Shown: one piece after another, positions 29,180 through 40,352 of the stretch
How the letters are laid out: every line of letters begins with the position of its first letter
How positions within the stretch are numbered: the stretch's first letter is position 1
DNA from: Neelides folsomi
Taxonomy: Eukaryota; Arthropoda; Collembola; Neelipleona; Neelidae
Assembly (NCBI GenBank): GCA_034687125.1
Contig: JAQGBZ010000227.1
Span: forward strand, 37,198-101,197
Length of the DNA: 64,000 nt
Reading direction: 5' to 3'
Notes under the pieces: model-generated
The model's database searches: none
Seen by the model: the letters and a program-made list of their open reading frames with translations, nothing else
What the model was told of the DNA's origin: nothing
Program-made: the position numbers and the translations under genes

Positions 29180-30680
29180 AAATTGAATTGGTGTTTTAAA
29201 TAGCAACAAAACAAATTCTTTGAGCAGGATCATAATTATTTGAATTAAAGCAATCGTTCATTTTTTCAACTCCGTCAAAAAATATTTTATAACATTTTCC
29301 ATTCTTATCAATTACTCCCCTAAGTACATGAGGACGATCATGTGTAAAAATATCAGCTATTTTTAAACCTCCCGTTGATTAATATTTAGGAGAATGATGT
29401 CCATTCCATAAAAATATTCTGTTTTGTGAAAACCCAAAATGAAAAATTCTACCAATGTCTGTATAGTATCTCCCAGTTTGAAATTTTGTATTGCAGTCGT
29501 ATAAAATCAAATCTCTGTCAGAATTACACACCCGAGTGGATATAAATGAAAATTGGAAAATGATCTCTTTACCATTAAATGAATAACTTGGAAATTGCGT
29601 ATAAATGGTTTGGGCCTTATCATTGTTTATTTAAATGAATTCGATTTTTTATAGTTTATAAGTGTGAAAATATTTTTTGTTGGTTTCCAGCGTTGAACAA
29701 AAGCTTCATTATCAACGTCATCAAACGAATCATAAAATGCAATGTCTTTTGATTTCAAAATATACTTATTTTGTTGACATATTCGAAATTTATTTTAGAA
29801 GTTGCATATTTTTCACTTGTTAAAACCAATTTATCAATTTCAATTTCTTTGTCATAAGTAAAAATGGAAATGGAATAAATCTCTTCATTAACTGACAACT
29901 TTGGTTCATTGCAGATTTCAGATGAATTTTTCTCGTCAATTTTGATACTAAAACATTTCCTATCTTCATCAATATATAATCGATAATAATGGGGAAGATT
30001 GTCATTTGGATGAACAATATTATAAGATTCACTTTCAGCATTAATTCTAAAATCTTCGTGGTGATCATACGCAAAATTATTGTAGATTTTCAAAGATTCT
30101 TCAAATGAGAGTTTGATTTGATATTTTGTTAAATCCTTTTTAACGCATTTATTGAAAGCAATTGACGCTGCGCGATTTCCATTTTTGTGTTCTTTATAGA
30201 TGAATTGAAATTTCATAGGTTTTCCATCAAATGAATACCTTGGAATTTTTGTGAAAACGTGCCGCTTTTGTTCAGTGTGTAAGGAATAGCCATATTTGAG
30301 AATTGTTGTATTTTTGACTAAATTGAGCGAATTTGTTAAACTGTTGCAATCCTTCCATTTTCTAAAAAATATTCCTTCCTCGTTTGGTTCAAAATCTTCT
30401 TCAAAGGCAACGTGTTCAGTTTTTCGAATAACGTTAATCGAATTCTTTACATCCATCAAATTTTGGTTAATTTTAGGCAAATATTTGTTTAGATATTTTT
30501 CGCTTGACTTATTCACACCTTCAATTTTTTAATTATATTATCCAATTTGGAATTAGAATTTAAAGTTTTCTCTTGCGAAGGATTTAAATTTTCAATCTTC
30601 AATTTTATGCTGATTGTGAGACACTTTTTCGTTTATTGAAGTTGATTCTAATAATATTTCATTTACATGAGCTCGGATTT
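29180..30680 (-). pseudogene. decayed two-module copy of the calreticulin-like lectin family
   Basis: The first module is open on the minus strand from 30516 to about 29755 (EEDFEPNEEGIFFRKW, FTKIPRYSFDGKPMKFQF, HYYRLYIDEDRKC) and matches residues of the intact copy at 31604-33211. The second module (29.2-29.75 kb) still reads FDCNTKFQT-like and HVLRGVI strings but is cut by several stops, including one near 29380 in HHSPKY. The coiled-coil start upstream of 30520 is also broken. A truncated one-module product from 29755-30516 cannot be excluded. Confidence 0.75.
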
Positions 30681-31065
30681 TCCAATTTTTTTATCCTAAA
30701 ATATTTGGTTTAATAAATTTCAAGATAATAAAAAATATTATTAACATATTGTACTATACAATGTGCAATGTATACTACTAACGTAGTGTATATCTATATT
30801 ATTCAAGCCGTCAAAGACGTAATATTTTGTTAAAATGAATTAATCTTAATATTTAAAGAGTAATAGTAATAAATAAATGTATTCAATACGTAACATGTTT
30901 TTGCCTTTTTATCTTTGGCAATCGGAAAATAATCTTAACTGACTGTAAAATGTCATTTATATAAAATCTCTTTAGGACATTAAGTTATATAATCGTATTA
31001 GAATATTTTATGTAAAACAAATAAGTGTTCTGTGAATTGCCATTAACATTAAGATTAATATGAAT

Positions 31066-31330
31066 TTACAAATATTTTTGCTTACATAATTTTAAATGGC
31101 GGCTGCCATTAACTCGAGACCCGAATATCTTACTCGACCTATATCGGCTATCGGCTAGCATTTTTCTATTTGGCACAACGTAAACCATTGGTAATCCTTG
31201 ATGATGGTGAACCATGGACATTTTATTGATTCCATGGTTCATTACTGTTAAAGCCCCAATCACCAACTCACCATTATCAATGGCTTGTGGAATGTTTTCC
31301 AGTTTCAGGATTAATAAATGAATTGAAGTT
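31066..31330 (-). other. unrecognised open frame, less AT-rich than its surroundings
   Basis: A minus-strand frame is open across this block and reads GALTVMNHGINKM and MVHHHQGLPMVYVVPNRK. It has no ATG near its upstream edge and no clear splice partner. I do not recognise the protein. It may be a coding relic or part of a mobile element. Confidence 0.2.
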
Positions 31331-31603
31331 AATAAAGTTTTTAAAATTTTTATTTATCTCTGTGCATTTCTTTGAATTTATTATTTTAGTTTTAAATAAT
31401 TATTAAAAAACTGAATATTATCAACAAATAATTTAATTATACTCCAATAGTGAATATTGAATTATGTATTTACAAGTTATAAGATAGCTATGTATGTAAA
31501 ATATTCAATATCCTATTTGTAATATTACATAACATATTATAGTTACTTATCTTTAATCAAAATTATTTAAACTATGAATACATTTTTAAAAAAACGCTAA
31601 TTT

Positions 31604-33211
31604 TTATAATGTATTTGCGATTTTCAAACTGCTCGTGAGAATAATTTTCCCAATATCAAATGCCGAGCAAGAAAAGTCCCAGATTCCTATAGCAGCATAA
31701 CAGATTTTTTGTGTGGGATCAATAATGGGTGATTTAACACAACGCTTTAATTTTTCAACTCCGTCGAAAAATACTTTATAGCATAGTCCATTATTATAAA
31801 TTACAGCCCTAAGTACGTGAGGACGATAATGAGTGAAAACGTCGGCAATATCTTGGGCAATATCAAATTCTTCCCTATTTGAATTATGTTTAGTTGTAAG
31901 CTTATAATTTGATCTCTGAAAATATATTGTGGAATTTTTAAAACCTAAGTGAAAAACGTTTCCTGATGAAGGAAAATCTTTTCCAGTTTGAAATTTAGTA
32001 TTGCAATCAAATAAAATTATACTTCTCCTAAATTCACATTCTCTGTTTGACTTAAAGGAATATTGAAGAATTAATTCTTTATCTTTGAATGAATAACTTG
32101 GAAATTCTGTGTAAATATAGGTAGAATCACCTTCGTTAACAAAACTAATTCCAGATTTGAATGAAATTGATTTTGAAAAACTATACATTGTGGATTTATT
32201 TTTTGTAGGCTTCCAACGGTTAATAAAAGTTTCATTATAAACAATGTCTTCAAAAGAATCATAAAATACAAGATCTTTAGATTTCAAAATTTCTTCAATG
32301 TTATTTGTAGAATTTTCAAGTTTCATTTTAGAATTTGCATATTTTTTACTTGTTGTTAAAACAAATTCATCAATTTCAATTACATTGTTTGAAGTTTTAA
32401 TTGAAACTGAACAAATTTCATTTTGGCTTAGCAACTTTTCTTTAAAGCAGTCTTCAAAAGTTTTTTTGTTATCAATTTCAGCATAGAAACATTTTCCATC
32501 TTCATCAATCGTAAATCGATAATAATGTTGTAAATTGTCATTTGGATAAATTGTGCGAAAAGTTTCATTCTTATTTACAATTGATCCATTTGCATTAATT
32601 TCATCATTAATTAAATTATTGATAATTGAGAGTGAGTTGTTTTCAAATTCGAGTTTAATTTGATATTTTAATAAATCGTCTTCATTACATTCATTGATAG
32701 CAATTGATACTCCATGATTCCCCTTTTTGTGTTCTTTATAATTAAATTGAAAAATCATTGGTTTTCCATCGAATGAATAGCGTGGGAAATTTGTGAAAAT
32801 GTCACGTTTTTTTTCACTGTGTAATGAAGATTCGAGTGTTCCATCTTTGACTAAACCCTGCGCATATGTCAAATTGTTAAGATTTTTCCATTTTTTAAAT
32901 ATAATCCCATCTTCATTTGGTACAAAATCATCTTCCCATGCAACATGTTCATTTTTTCTTAATATGTTAATCGAGGTTTGAAGGCCAATGAAGTTTTGAG
33001 AAATTTTAGTTAGGAATGACGTTAAAGATTTTTCTGTAGGTTGGTTAACAATTTCAATTTTTTTAATTAAATTATCCATTTTTGAAATTGAATTATAAAT
33101 TTTTTCTTGCATGGGATTTAAATCGTTTTCAATTTTTCGTTTAAACTTTTTTATATTTCTTTGATTTGATGCAAACATTACTTGTAATATTTCATCAGAT
33201 TTTTCTACCAT
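31604..33211 (-). CDS. intronless 535-residue coiled-coil protein with two calreticulin-like jelly-roll modules
   Basis: The frame is intact, from ATG at 33209-33211 to the stop at 31604. Residues 1-75 are Lys/Asn/Ile-rich and look like a coiled coil; there is no signal peptide and no KDEL-type end. Module 1 (about 78-300) reads DDFVPNEDGIIFKKW, FTNFPRYSFDGKPMIFQF and HYYRFTIDEDGKC. Module 2 (about 315-535) reads YDSFEDIVYNETFINRW, FPSYSFKDKELILQYSF and HVLRAVIYNNG. This order (an F/W-rich first strand, a KG-L-QF strand, then H-L plus a D-rich strand) is how the calreticulin/calnexin N-domain is built. The likeness is by eye, so the lectin call is tentative; the acidic C-domain and P-domain repeats of true calreticulin are absent. 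Two decayed paralogs lie at 29.18-30.68 kb and 11.58-12.63 kb. The lack of introns is unlike its neighbours. Function unknown. Confidence 0.75.
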   Translation of the reverse strand: MVEKSDEILQVMFASNQRNIKKFKRKIENDLNPMQEKIYNSISKMDNLIKKIEIVNQPTEKSLTSFLTKISQNFIGLQTSINILRKNEHVAWEDDFVPNEDGIIFKKWKNLNNLTYAQGLVKDGTLESSLHSEKKRDIFTNFPRYSFDGKPMIFQFNYKEHKKGNHGVSIAINECNEDDLLKYQIKLEFENNSLSIINNLINDEINANGSIVNKNETFRTIYPNDNLQHYYRFTIDEDGKCFYAEIDNKKTFEDCFKEKLLSQNEICSVSIKTSNNVIEIDEFVLTTSKKYANSKMKLENSTNNIEEILKSKDLVFYDSFEDIVYNETFINRWKPTKNKSTMYSFSKSISFKSGISFVNEGDSTYIYTEFPSYSFKDKELILQYSFKSNRECEFRRSIILFDCNTKFQTGKDFPSSGNVFHLGFKNSTIYFQRSNYKLTTKHNSNREEFDIAQDIADVFTHYRPHVLRAVIYNNGLCYKVFFDGVEKLKRCVKSPIIDPTQKICYAAIGIWDFSCSAFDIGKIILTSSLKIANTL

Positions 33212-33339
33212 TTTTTCTCCTAAAGAAATTTAATGTTTTTATATTTTTTACAATTCGGATTTATAAAATTATTATAGTAATTTACACATAAAAAATTCGA
33301 TAATTTTTGATAATTCGATAATTTGAATCTTTGTTTTAT

Positions 33340-33412
33340 AAACCATTTCTCTAATTGCTTCTTTTAAGTATTCATTTGAGGCTTCAATGTATGAAATAGA
33401 TTTTTCCATTTT
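33340..33412 (-). other. duplicated start region of the lectin-like family
   Basis: A second ATG on the minus strand at 33412 sits in the same context (GGAGAAA-ATG) as the start at 33211 and opens a similar short charged helix (MEKSISYIEASNEYLKEAI). The frame ends without joining the main gene. It is probably the remnant of another family member. Confidence 0.35.
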
Positions 33413-33419
33413 CTCCTAA

Positions 33420-34590
33420 AGAACCACAAATAATTATTAACGAATTGAACATCAGATATAACAATTAATACAGATAATTTAATAATAATAAAATCCTATC
33501 ACCATATCCATTTAACATAAAAGAGAAAGGTAAACTTCAAACTAACCAATTTAGTAAACAACGAAACTAAAGAAATAACATTATTGTCTCTTTCCTAAAA
33601 GTGAAATGAAAAATTGTGAAAAATTAATCGTTTAAAAATCATTTTTCATATGAATTTTGAATATATGCAAGTATATAATTTGAAAATAAAGTAACATACT
33701 TATTAGTACCAATTGGCTGACGGAATTAGAGATTTGATTTAAAAAATAAACCAAAGGTAAAAGTTTAATTAACTCCATTTGTGTTTTAGTCTAGATAATC
33801 AATAATGTATTTATTATACGGACAATTCAGTTAAATTTTTTGATTATTGTCCCCATGGAAACCTTCAAACCATAAAAATATTTGGAAAGGGAGTTTTTAA
33901 TCTTTTTATTCAGTCAGAGTCAGGAGATAGGTATATATGGATTTGAAGGAAAGATCAAAACATCTAACATGTAACCTTTAAACTTAATAATTGACCTAAA
34001 TGGCAAATAACCTTGATTAAGACGTTAAGTAATAATAAATAAGTAATTCATAATGTAAAATTAAAGAAATATTATTTGTATAACATATCTGTATTATCAT
34101 CGTATGTACTATGTATGTATACGTTTAAATGATCTATCTCTTAAAATAATAAGGTTTAACTTACATACAGGTATAATTAGTTAATTAGCATTATATATAT
34201 AAAATAATTAGTACCTATACTTAATGGTCATAACTAATAATCATAACTACTTAATGGTTATGAAATGAATGGGAATGGGTCAAATGTCAAATGGGCATTT
34301 GAATAATATTTTATATGGTAAGTTTAGTTTAGTTTTAATTTTTAATGTAAAGGGGTTTCTTATGCCTTTGTTATTGTTGAACTCGAATTGGATCAGACTT
34401 ACCTATATTATTTTGTTGAACTAAGTATTATATGCTTAATTAATAAAACGACTAAAATCTTTTTGATTTTTTACTACAAACATTTCATAGATTCCTAAAT
34501 TTTAAATTTTTGGATAAATAAATTAATGCGAAAGCCAATTGAGTCTTTGTCTGGTAATTCGATAGTGTCCCTAATTTGTTGTTAAAATAT
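33420..34590. other. intergenic, no gene seen
   Basis: AT-rich sequence upstream of the lectin-like gene and downstream of the silk-like gene's stop codon. No gene is seen on either strand. Confidence 0.45.
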
Positions 34591-37500
34591 TTACTGTCCG
34601 GCTCCAGCTCCAGCTCCAGCTAAAGATATTACATTGGTTAATTAATAATGTAATAAATAAATGAATTAATAGGATGGCAAAATGTTCTGATATAGTTTGG
34701 AAAACATATATAACTTTTAATCTGATTATCATAATTTCATAAGATTTTAATATGATATAGGATATTAGATGTATAATAAAAATGAACATAATATACAGTA
34801 TCGGAAATTGGTCTTTCCACTCTTTAAACTTTTAAATTTCAACCACAATAAATTTGTAATTAGTTATTTTATTTACACCAATTTTTTTATGACAGCTTAA
34901 TATTGGTCTAGACGTGTAACCTCTAAAATATTTTAAAATTACAACTATTAGTTTCCTAATTAAAAATGATAGAGTGGGAAAAGTGAGATTTGAGGTTGGA
35001 AATTGATCTTTCCACCCTCTTTCAATATCATTCTTTCTTATGTTAAGAATTGTACAATAAACGTTTTATGAATTTATAGGTATTTATTAGATAATATATA
35101 GTCACTATGATATGTAAATTTTATTTGGGAGGGCAAAATGCCTACCAGAAAAGAAGTTACAATTGAAGTTAGAAAAATAATAATTAAATTACACGAAAAG
35201 GGTCAAGGTTACCTTAAGATTGCCAACAGTTTGTTCTTGAATAAGTCAACAGTTGCAAAATTTGTTCAAAAGTTTAAAAAGACGGGTTTAATTGCAAATA
35301 AAAGGGGAAGATCCGGTGTCAAAAAGACAACTTCAAGAATCGACCGTGCTATTGTTGAGAAAATTAAACTTCAACCATTCAAAACTGCAACCCAAATAGT
35401 TAAAGAAATACAAAGTGATTATAATGTTTCTTTGAGTTCACGTACAATTACAAATAGATTAAAAAGTGCACAGTTTCACTCTCGAGTATAATTGAGAAAG
35501 CCCTGGATTTCTAAAAAGAACATGCAGCTTCGACTCAAATGGGTTATTGAGGATCAATTGAGCAGTGGAAGAATGTCTTATGGACAGATGAGTCCAAATT
35601 TTGTTTGTTTGATCATGGGGGACGACATCGTGTATGGCGAAAATCAAATGAAGCACTTAAACTTCAACACCTCAGACCAACTGTGAAACACGGCGGAGGT
35701 AACTAATAATAATAGCATATTAGATTCTTAATTGGGTATATATTTTTAGGATCCGTGATGGTATGGGGAGCCATGGCCTTTAACGGCGTTGGGATCCGCC
35801 AGCAGATTGAACCAATGATGACAAAAGAGATTTACATACAGATACTCGAACAAAATTTAAAGTTATCAGCTCGAATGACGGGGATGAGGAGAGACTTCAT
35901 ATTTCAACAGGATAATGATCCTAAGCATACAGAGAATGTTGTGAAAAAATGGTTTCAAAACAACAAAATTGATGTTCTTAATTGGCCATCACAGTCTCCG
36001 GATTTAAATCCAATTGAGCATTTATGGGCAAAAATGGAGTATAGTATCAGAAATCGACAACCTTCAAATAAAGTAGAACTTCTTCAAATTCTTCAAGAGG
36101 AATGGGCCAGATACGATGAAGACACAACAAGAAACCTCGTGGAATCACTTCCTAGGAGAATTGCTGCTGTAATTCAATCAAAAGGAGGACCAACAAAATA
36201 TTAAAAATTAGACTAACATTATAAATTAACTCAATTATCATTAGGGTAGAAAGACCAATTTCCAATCTCAAATCTCACTTTTCCCACTTCATTTTTAATT
36301 AGGAAACTAATAGTTGTAATTTTAAAATATTTTAGAGGTTACATGTCTTGACCAATATTAAGCTGTCATAAAAATTTGGTGTAAATAAAATAACTAATTA
36401 CAAAGTTATTGAGGTTGAAATTTAAAAGTTTAAAGGGTGGAAAGACCAATTTCCGATACTATACCTTCCATATTATTACAATGCTATTATTATTAGCGGT
36501 CAAATCACAGACTCATAAATTAGAATATAAATCTTACCAATTTCCTTCCTCTTCAAATAAACTTAATTTCTTCATTGGAAAACCGCCCAGATTAAGGTAA
36601 ATTGGCAATTTATGATTGCTTGATTTAAAATTCATTAAATACTATGGCTAGAATTTTAAAAAAGTTAAAATTTAGCAAATGAGGAAAAGGATTGAGTTGA
36701 AGGCGGTTATAGTGCATCTGCACTTACACGGAGATCGTCCTGTGAAATTAGGAAAAAGCTTTACACAACCCGATCAAATTGTACTGCGAACTTTAAAACT
36801 TTATAGAGAAACAGGATCTGTTCAAGATCGTCGGAAATCGGGACGTCCACGAACAATCAGAACCGCGAAAGTGATTAAGTCTATTAAAGAGAGAATGAAG
36901 AGAAATCCAACCCGCTCAATGAAGAAATTGGCAAAACTGATTGAAATCTCCCGTTCATCAATCATGAATGTTATTCACTGTGATTTGGGTATGAAAGAGT
37001 ACAAAATATCAAAGACCCATTTTATTTTGAAAAAGAATCAAATCAAAAGGGTAGAACGGTGTTAGAAGCTATTGAGAAGATTTCATTCGAAAAAGAGCAC
37101 ACGGAAAATTCTTTTTAGCGATGAAAAGATCTTCACAATTGAAGAGAAGTTCAATTCTCGAAACAAGAGAGTTTACAGCGTGAGCCGTAAATCAATCTCG
37201 CTTCATTTGAAGGTAAAACCGAGAATGGCATTCCCAGCTTATGTGATGGTTTGGGCCGGTGTAAGTTCAATGGGGAAAACACCTTTACATTTTGTTGAGA
37301 AAGGAGTTAAAGTAAACAAAGATAATTACATAAAAGATGTACTCGAGAACGTTGTGAAACCGCTCAACATAAAATTATTTGAAGGAGAGAATTGGGGTTT
37401 TCAGCAGGATTCTGCGACATCGCACAGTGCCAAGAAAACCCAAGAATGACTCAAAAATAATTTTTCCGACTTCATCTCTTCAGCAGAATGGCCAGCCTCA

Positions 37501-39548
37501 AGTCAAGACCTAAATCCATTGGATTATTCCATTTAGGGTCAATTTGAATCACGAGTTAACGCGAAGCATCACAAATAAATCGAATCTCTCAAAAATACAC
37601 TTGAAGGAGTGGGACAAATTTCCCATTGAGAAGATTCAATCTGCAATTGGTGATTGGCTTCCTCGTCTTCGGAAATGTATTGCTGCTAAGGGAGAAACCT
37701 TTGATACAAAATAGATCTTACGTTATAATACACATTTAATCATTACAATGTCAATTAATTTTCCAGATATTCTGTCAAACAGAATTAAATTTACTCATTC
37801 TTTTCCAAACTATATCAAAACATATTGTCATCCTATTATTTGAACATTGAAAATTACCTCCGAATCCACGTCCAGCACCAGCTCCGGCTCCAGCTCCTGA
37901 TCCAGCTAATAAAATAAAATTCGTTAATAATCCCTATAAATTTTTAAAAAGGAGTGCGAATTTCAAAATACCTCCGAATCCACGTCCAGCTCCTGCACCA
38001 GCTCCCGCACCAGATCCAACTCCTGCACCAGCTCCCGCACCAGATCCAGCTCCCGCACCAGATCCAGCTCCGAATCCACGTCCAGCACCAGATCCAGCTA
38101 TATTAAATTTTAATTATATTCTGCACTATTCAAAATATTGTATTTTAACGTTCTTCTCGAAATATCATATAAAGCAAAATAATTTTTTTAAATGCATTTA
38201 AATCAAATACGCGAAATATACTAACACAGATATTATTGACTTTTGTATATATGCATCCTTAAAGGATGATCCATTGATTTCTAAATCGCTAAATATAGAT
38301 AACTAATGAAGAAATGATATTCTATTTCTATTATCATAGAGTTAGCGTATGCAAACAAAAAACTAAATTTTGTCCGAAAGCCTTACAAATCATTGTACCA
38401 ACAAAAAGTAGTTATGAAAATCACCTCCGAATCCTCGACCTGCACCTGCTCTAGATCCGGCTATTAAACAAATATTAAAATTGCATGATTTATATATATA
38501 TATATAACATATAGTATAGTAATATAAAAAATAATGAGATTAAAAGGTATGGAGTAATAGTATGATTATACATATTTCTAATCACCTCCGAATCCTCGTC
38601 CAGCTCCAGCACCAGCTCCAGCTCCTGAGCCAGCTCCGGCTCCAGCTCCGGCACCAGATCCAGCTAAAAAATTAAATATTTTTTAGAATTGATTAATTAA
38701 AATCGATGTTATGATTCAAGTTGAAGTCGTTCACCTCCGAATCCACGCCCAGCTTCTGATCCAGCTCCTGATCCGGCTCCAAATCCACGTCCAGCTCCAG
38801 CTCCTGATCCGGCTCCGAATCCACGTCCAGCTCCAGCTCCAGCACCGGATCCAGCTTAAATTATGTCATTAGTTAACAAGTGAAATAAACAAAATTTTGA
38901 ATTTTACCTCCGAATCCACGTCCAGCTCCTGCTCCAGCTCCAGCTCCTGAACCAGCTCCGAATCCTCGTCCAGCTCCAGCTCCGGCACCGGATCCTGCTT
39001 AAATTACGAGTCATTAGCTAACAAGTAAAATAAATAATATTTTGAATTTTACCTCCGAATCCACGTCCGGATCCTGCTCCAGCTCCTGCTCCAGCTCCGA
39101 ATCCACGGCCAGCTCCCGCTCCGGCACCAGATCCGACTATTCAATATAATTAATTAGTACATTTCATATTTGTTTCTCATTTATTTGAATTTACCTCCGA
39201 ATCTTCTTCCTTCATGATGAGGATCATGCTCCTCATCTAAAAATTAAAATTATATTTTCAAAATCAAAGAATTTCAAATATCGTGAGACAAAATTTAGAA
39301 ATCAATTCCGATTGTTAAAATTAAATTACAATTAGAATTGATTTAAAAAAAGTAATATAATTTTGTAATATTTTGTTTAAGAATCTTACCTTCATTTGGG
39401 CTGCACCCTATTGGATCAAAAAAGGGGTTATTAACATTTACTCAATCAAGATTAAATAATAAATAAGTAAATATGGGCTATAATTAAGTGAAGGTATACA
39501 TGAGGATGCGAAGAGGGCGAAGAAACAGATGACGTAAAAAGAGTTCAT
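34591..39548 (-). CDS. secreted Gly/Ala-rich silk-like protein, 11 exons
   Basis: Exons in transcript order: 39548-39500, 39407-39390, 39236-39195, 39136-39053, 38997-38908, 38854-38735, 38663-38586, 38460-38425, 38097-37972, 37905-37858, 34619-34591. Every junction is phase 1 and the sum is exactly 720 nt, encoding 239 residues. Residues 1-16 (MNSFYVICFFALFASS) form a signal peptide, followed by a short WCSPNE and an acidic His-rich piece (DEEHDPHHEG). The rest is (A/S)G dipeptide repeats, and each repeat exon ends in GRGFG or a variant. The chain ends AGAGAGAGQ. Repeats of GAGAGS type are typical of fibroin-like structural proteins; some secreted Gly-rich antimicrobial peptides look similar. 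Repeat exons are all multiples of three, so they can be gained, lost or skipped in frame. The last intron hosts two nested transposons. Function is inferred from composition only. Confidence 0.8.
34796..36461. mobile_element. Tc1-type transposon with long inverted repeats, nested in the maT element
   Basis: The ends read CAGTATCGGAAATTGG (left) and TAGTATCGGAAATTGG (right, reverse strand), with TA duplications at 34794-34795 and 36462-36463. The inverted repeats are about 230 bp, and each carries an outer and an inner copy of a GGAAATTGGTCTTTCCAC-like site. This is the two-site (IR/DR) layout known in some Tc1 elements. Total length is 1666 bp. Confidence 0.9.
35138..36204 (+). pseudogene. 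Tc1 transposase (DD34E), one stop and one frameshift
   Basis: The N-terminal paired-like helix-turn-helix (35138-35491) is followed by an in-frame TAA at 35489-35491, after which the same frame continues with RKPWISKKN. A frameshift lies between about 35545 and 35560, and WTDESKFCLF then carries the first catalytic Asp. A 51-bp GT-AG intron (35699-35749) splits HGGG|SVMVWG in frame. The second Asp lies in FQQDNDPKHTEN and the Glu in SPDLNPIEHLW, giving DD34E. With only two lesions the copy is young, but it cannot encode a full protein as read. Confidence 0.85.
36679..37714 (+). pseudogene. maT transposase (DD37D), decayed
   Basis: A helix-turn-helix start (SGRPRTIRTAKV) is followed by a TAG at 37063, then FSDEKIFTIEEKFN with the first Asp, MVWAGVSSMGKTPLHF, and FQQDSATSHSAKKTQE with the second Asp. 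After a TGA at 37447 the frame goes on to AEWPASSQDLNPLDYSI, whose last Asp is 37 residues after the second. A TAG stands where Trp is expected, and more stops follow. It is older than the Tc1 copy nested upstream in the same element. Confidence 0.85.
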
Positions 39549-39600
39549 GATTAACTTGAATTCGCTGAAATTCAACTAAGGCCCTTTTCAAATTTTCAAT

Positions 39601-39611
39601 GGTTTTTATAG
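39601..39611 (-). promoter_or_regulatory. TATA box of the silk-like gene
   Basis: On the minus strand CTATAAAAACC lies about 55 bp upstream of the ATG at 39548, leaving room for a transcription start some 30 bp downstream. The position and match are good for a core promoter. It also supports 39548 as the true start. Confidence 0.6.
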
Positions 39612-40352
39612 CCATCGTAGTTTGTTATTTTGGAACAAGGAGATCTCAGAAGCCACGTTTTCTTGTTTATACACGTAAGATCTAGGTGAGAAAAATACTT
39701 TGGGTATTTGTTAATAAGAATTGATTAATATTTATAAGAAATTAAAACACATCGTTCTATTCCCCACTTTGATTTCCCCTATATGGAAAATGCTCCCTTT
39801 TAGTTAAGTTATGAAAATTCACATTTGTCATATAAACCCATAGACTCATGAATCAGTTAAATGTTCTAACTCCAAGTATTTTTTAAGGAAATTTCTTAGA
39901 AATTATTAATTTCTCTTCTTTATTTGTGTCGATAGCCGATATTCAATTCCAAGATCTAGTTTATTCAATTTATCGTTCATTCAACTTTATTAAGGAATTT
40001 ATCCTTTTTCCTATATCTTGAATAGATTCGATTAAATAAGTAAAAAGGCATAGGAAGCATTGAGATGACCCAGATGAGATTTATGACATATGGTGACAAA
40101 AAGATATCAAGATCTATACTTTTATTGAAACAATTGAGAATCCCCTTCATAAATACTGTAAGTTTAGTTTATAATAAAACTTAAAATCATGTTTTCCTAA
40201 TACAACAATAAAGTATTCTTTCACATAATTTGTATGTGCATACAGAGCATAAAATTACCATAATTAGGTAATAATCGTGAACTCAAAATAAATAAATACA
40301 AAATCAAGTGAGATAAAATAAGTAGAATTGTTGAAAATATTCAAAAACTGTT

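Larger units (their letters stand above)
34672..37833. mobile_element. maT-type (Tc1/mariner, DD37D) transposon, split by a Tc1 insertion
   Basis: Terminal inverted repeats of about 33 bp, with four mismatches, begin GGATGGCAAAATG at 34672 and GGATGACAATATG (reverse strand) at 37833. A TA flanks each end (34670-34671, 37834-37835), the usual target duplication of this superfamily. Without the nested element it is about 1.5 kb. It lies in the last intron of the silk-like gene. Confidence 0.85.

Noticed and set aside
34571-34789. Minus-strand frame with SWSWSWS repeats
   Set aside because: It is the wrong frame of the last Gly/Ala exon of the silk-like gene; phase 1 splicing gives AGAGAGAGQ and a stop at 34591.
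38493-38508. Short TA-repeat as a regulatory site
   Set aside because: A simple microsatellite in an AT-rich intron; nothing supports a function.
37858-39136. CRISPR-like array from regularly spaced repeats
   Set aside because: Repeats are coding exons of variable length between splice sites in an animal genome, not direct repeats with unique spacers.
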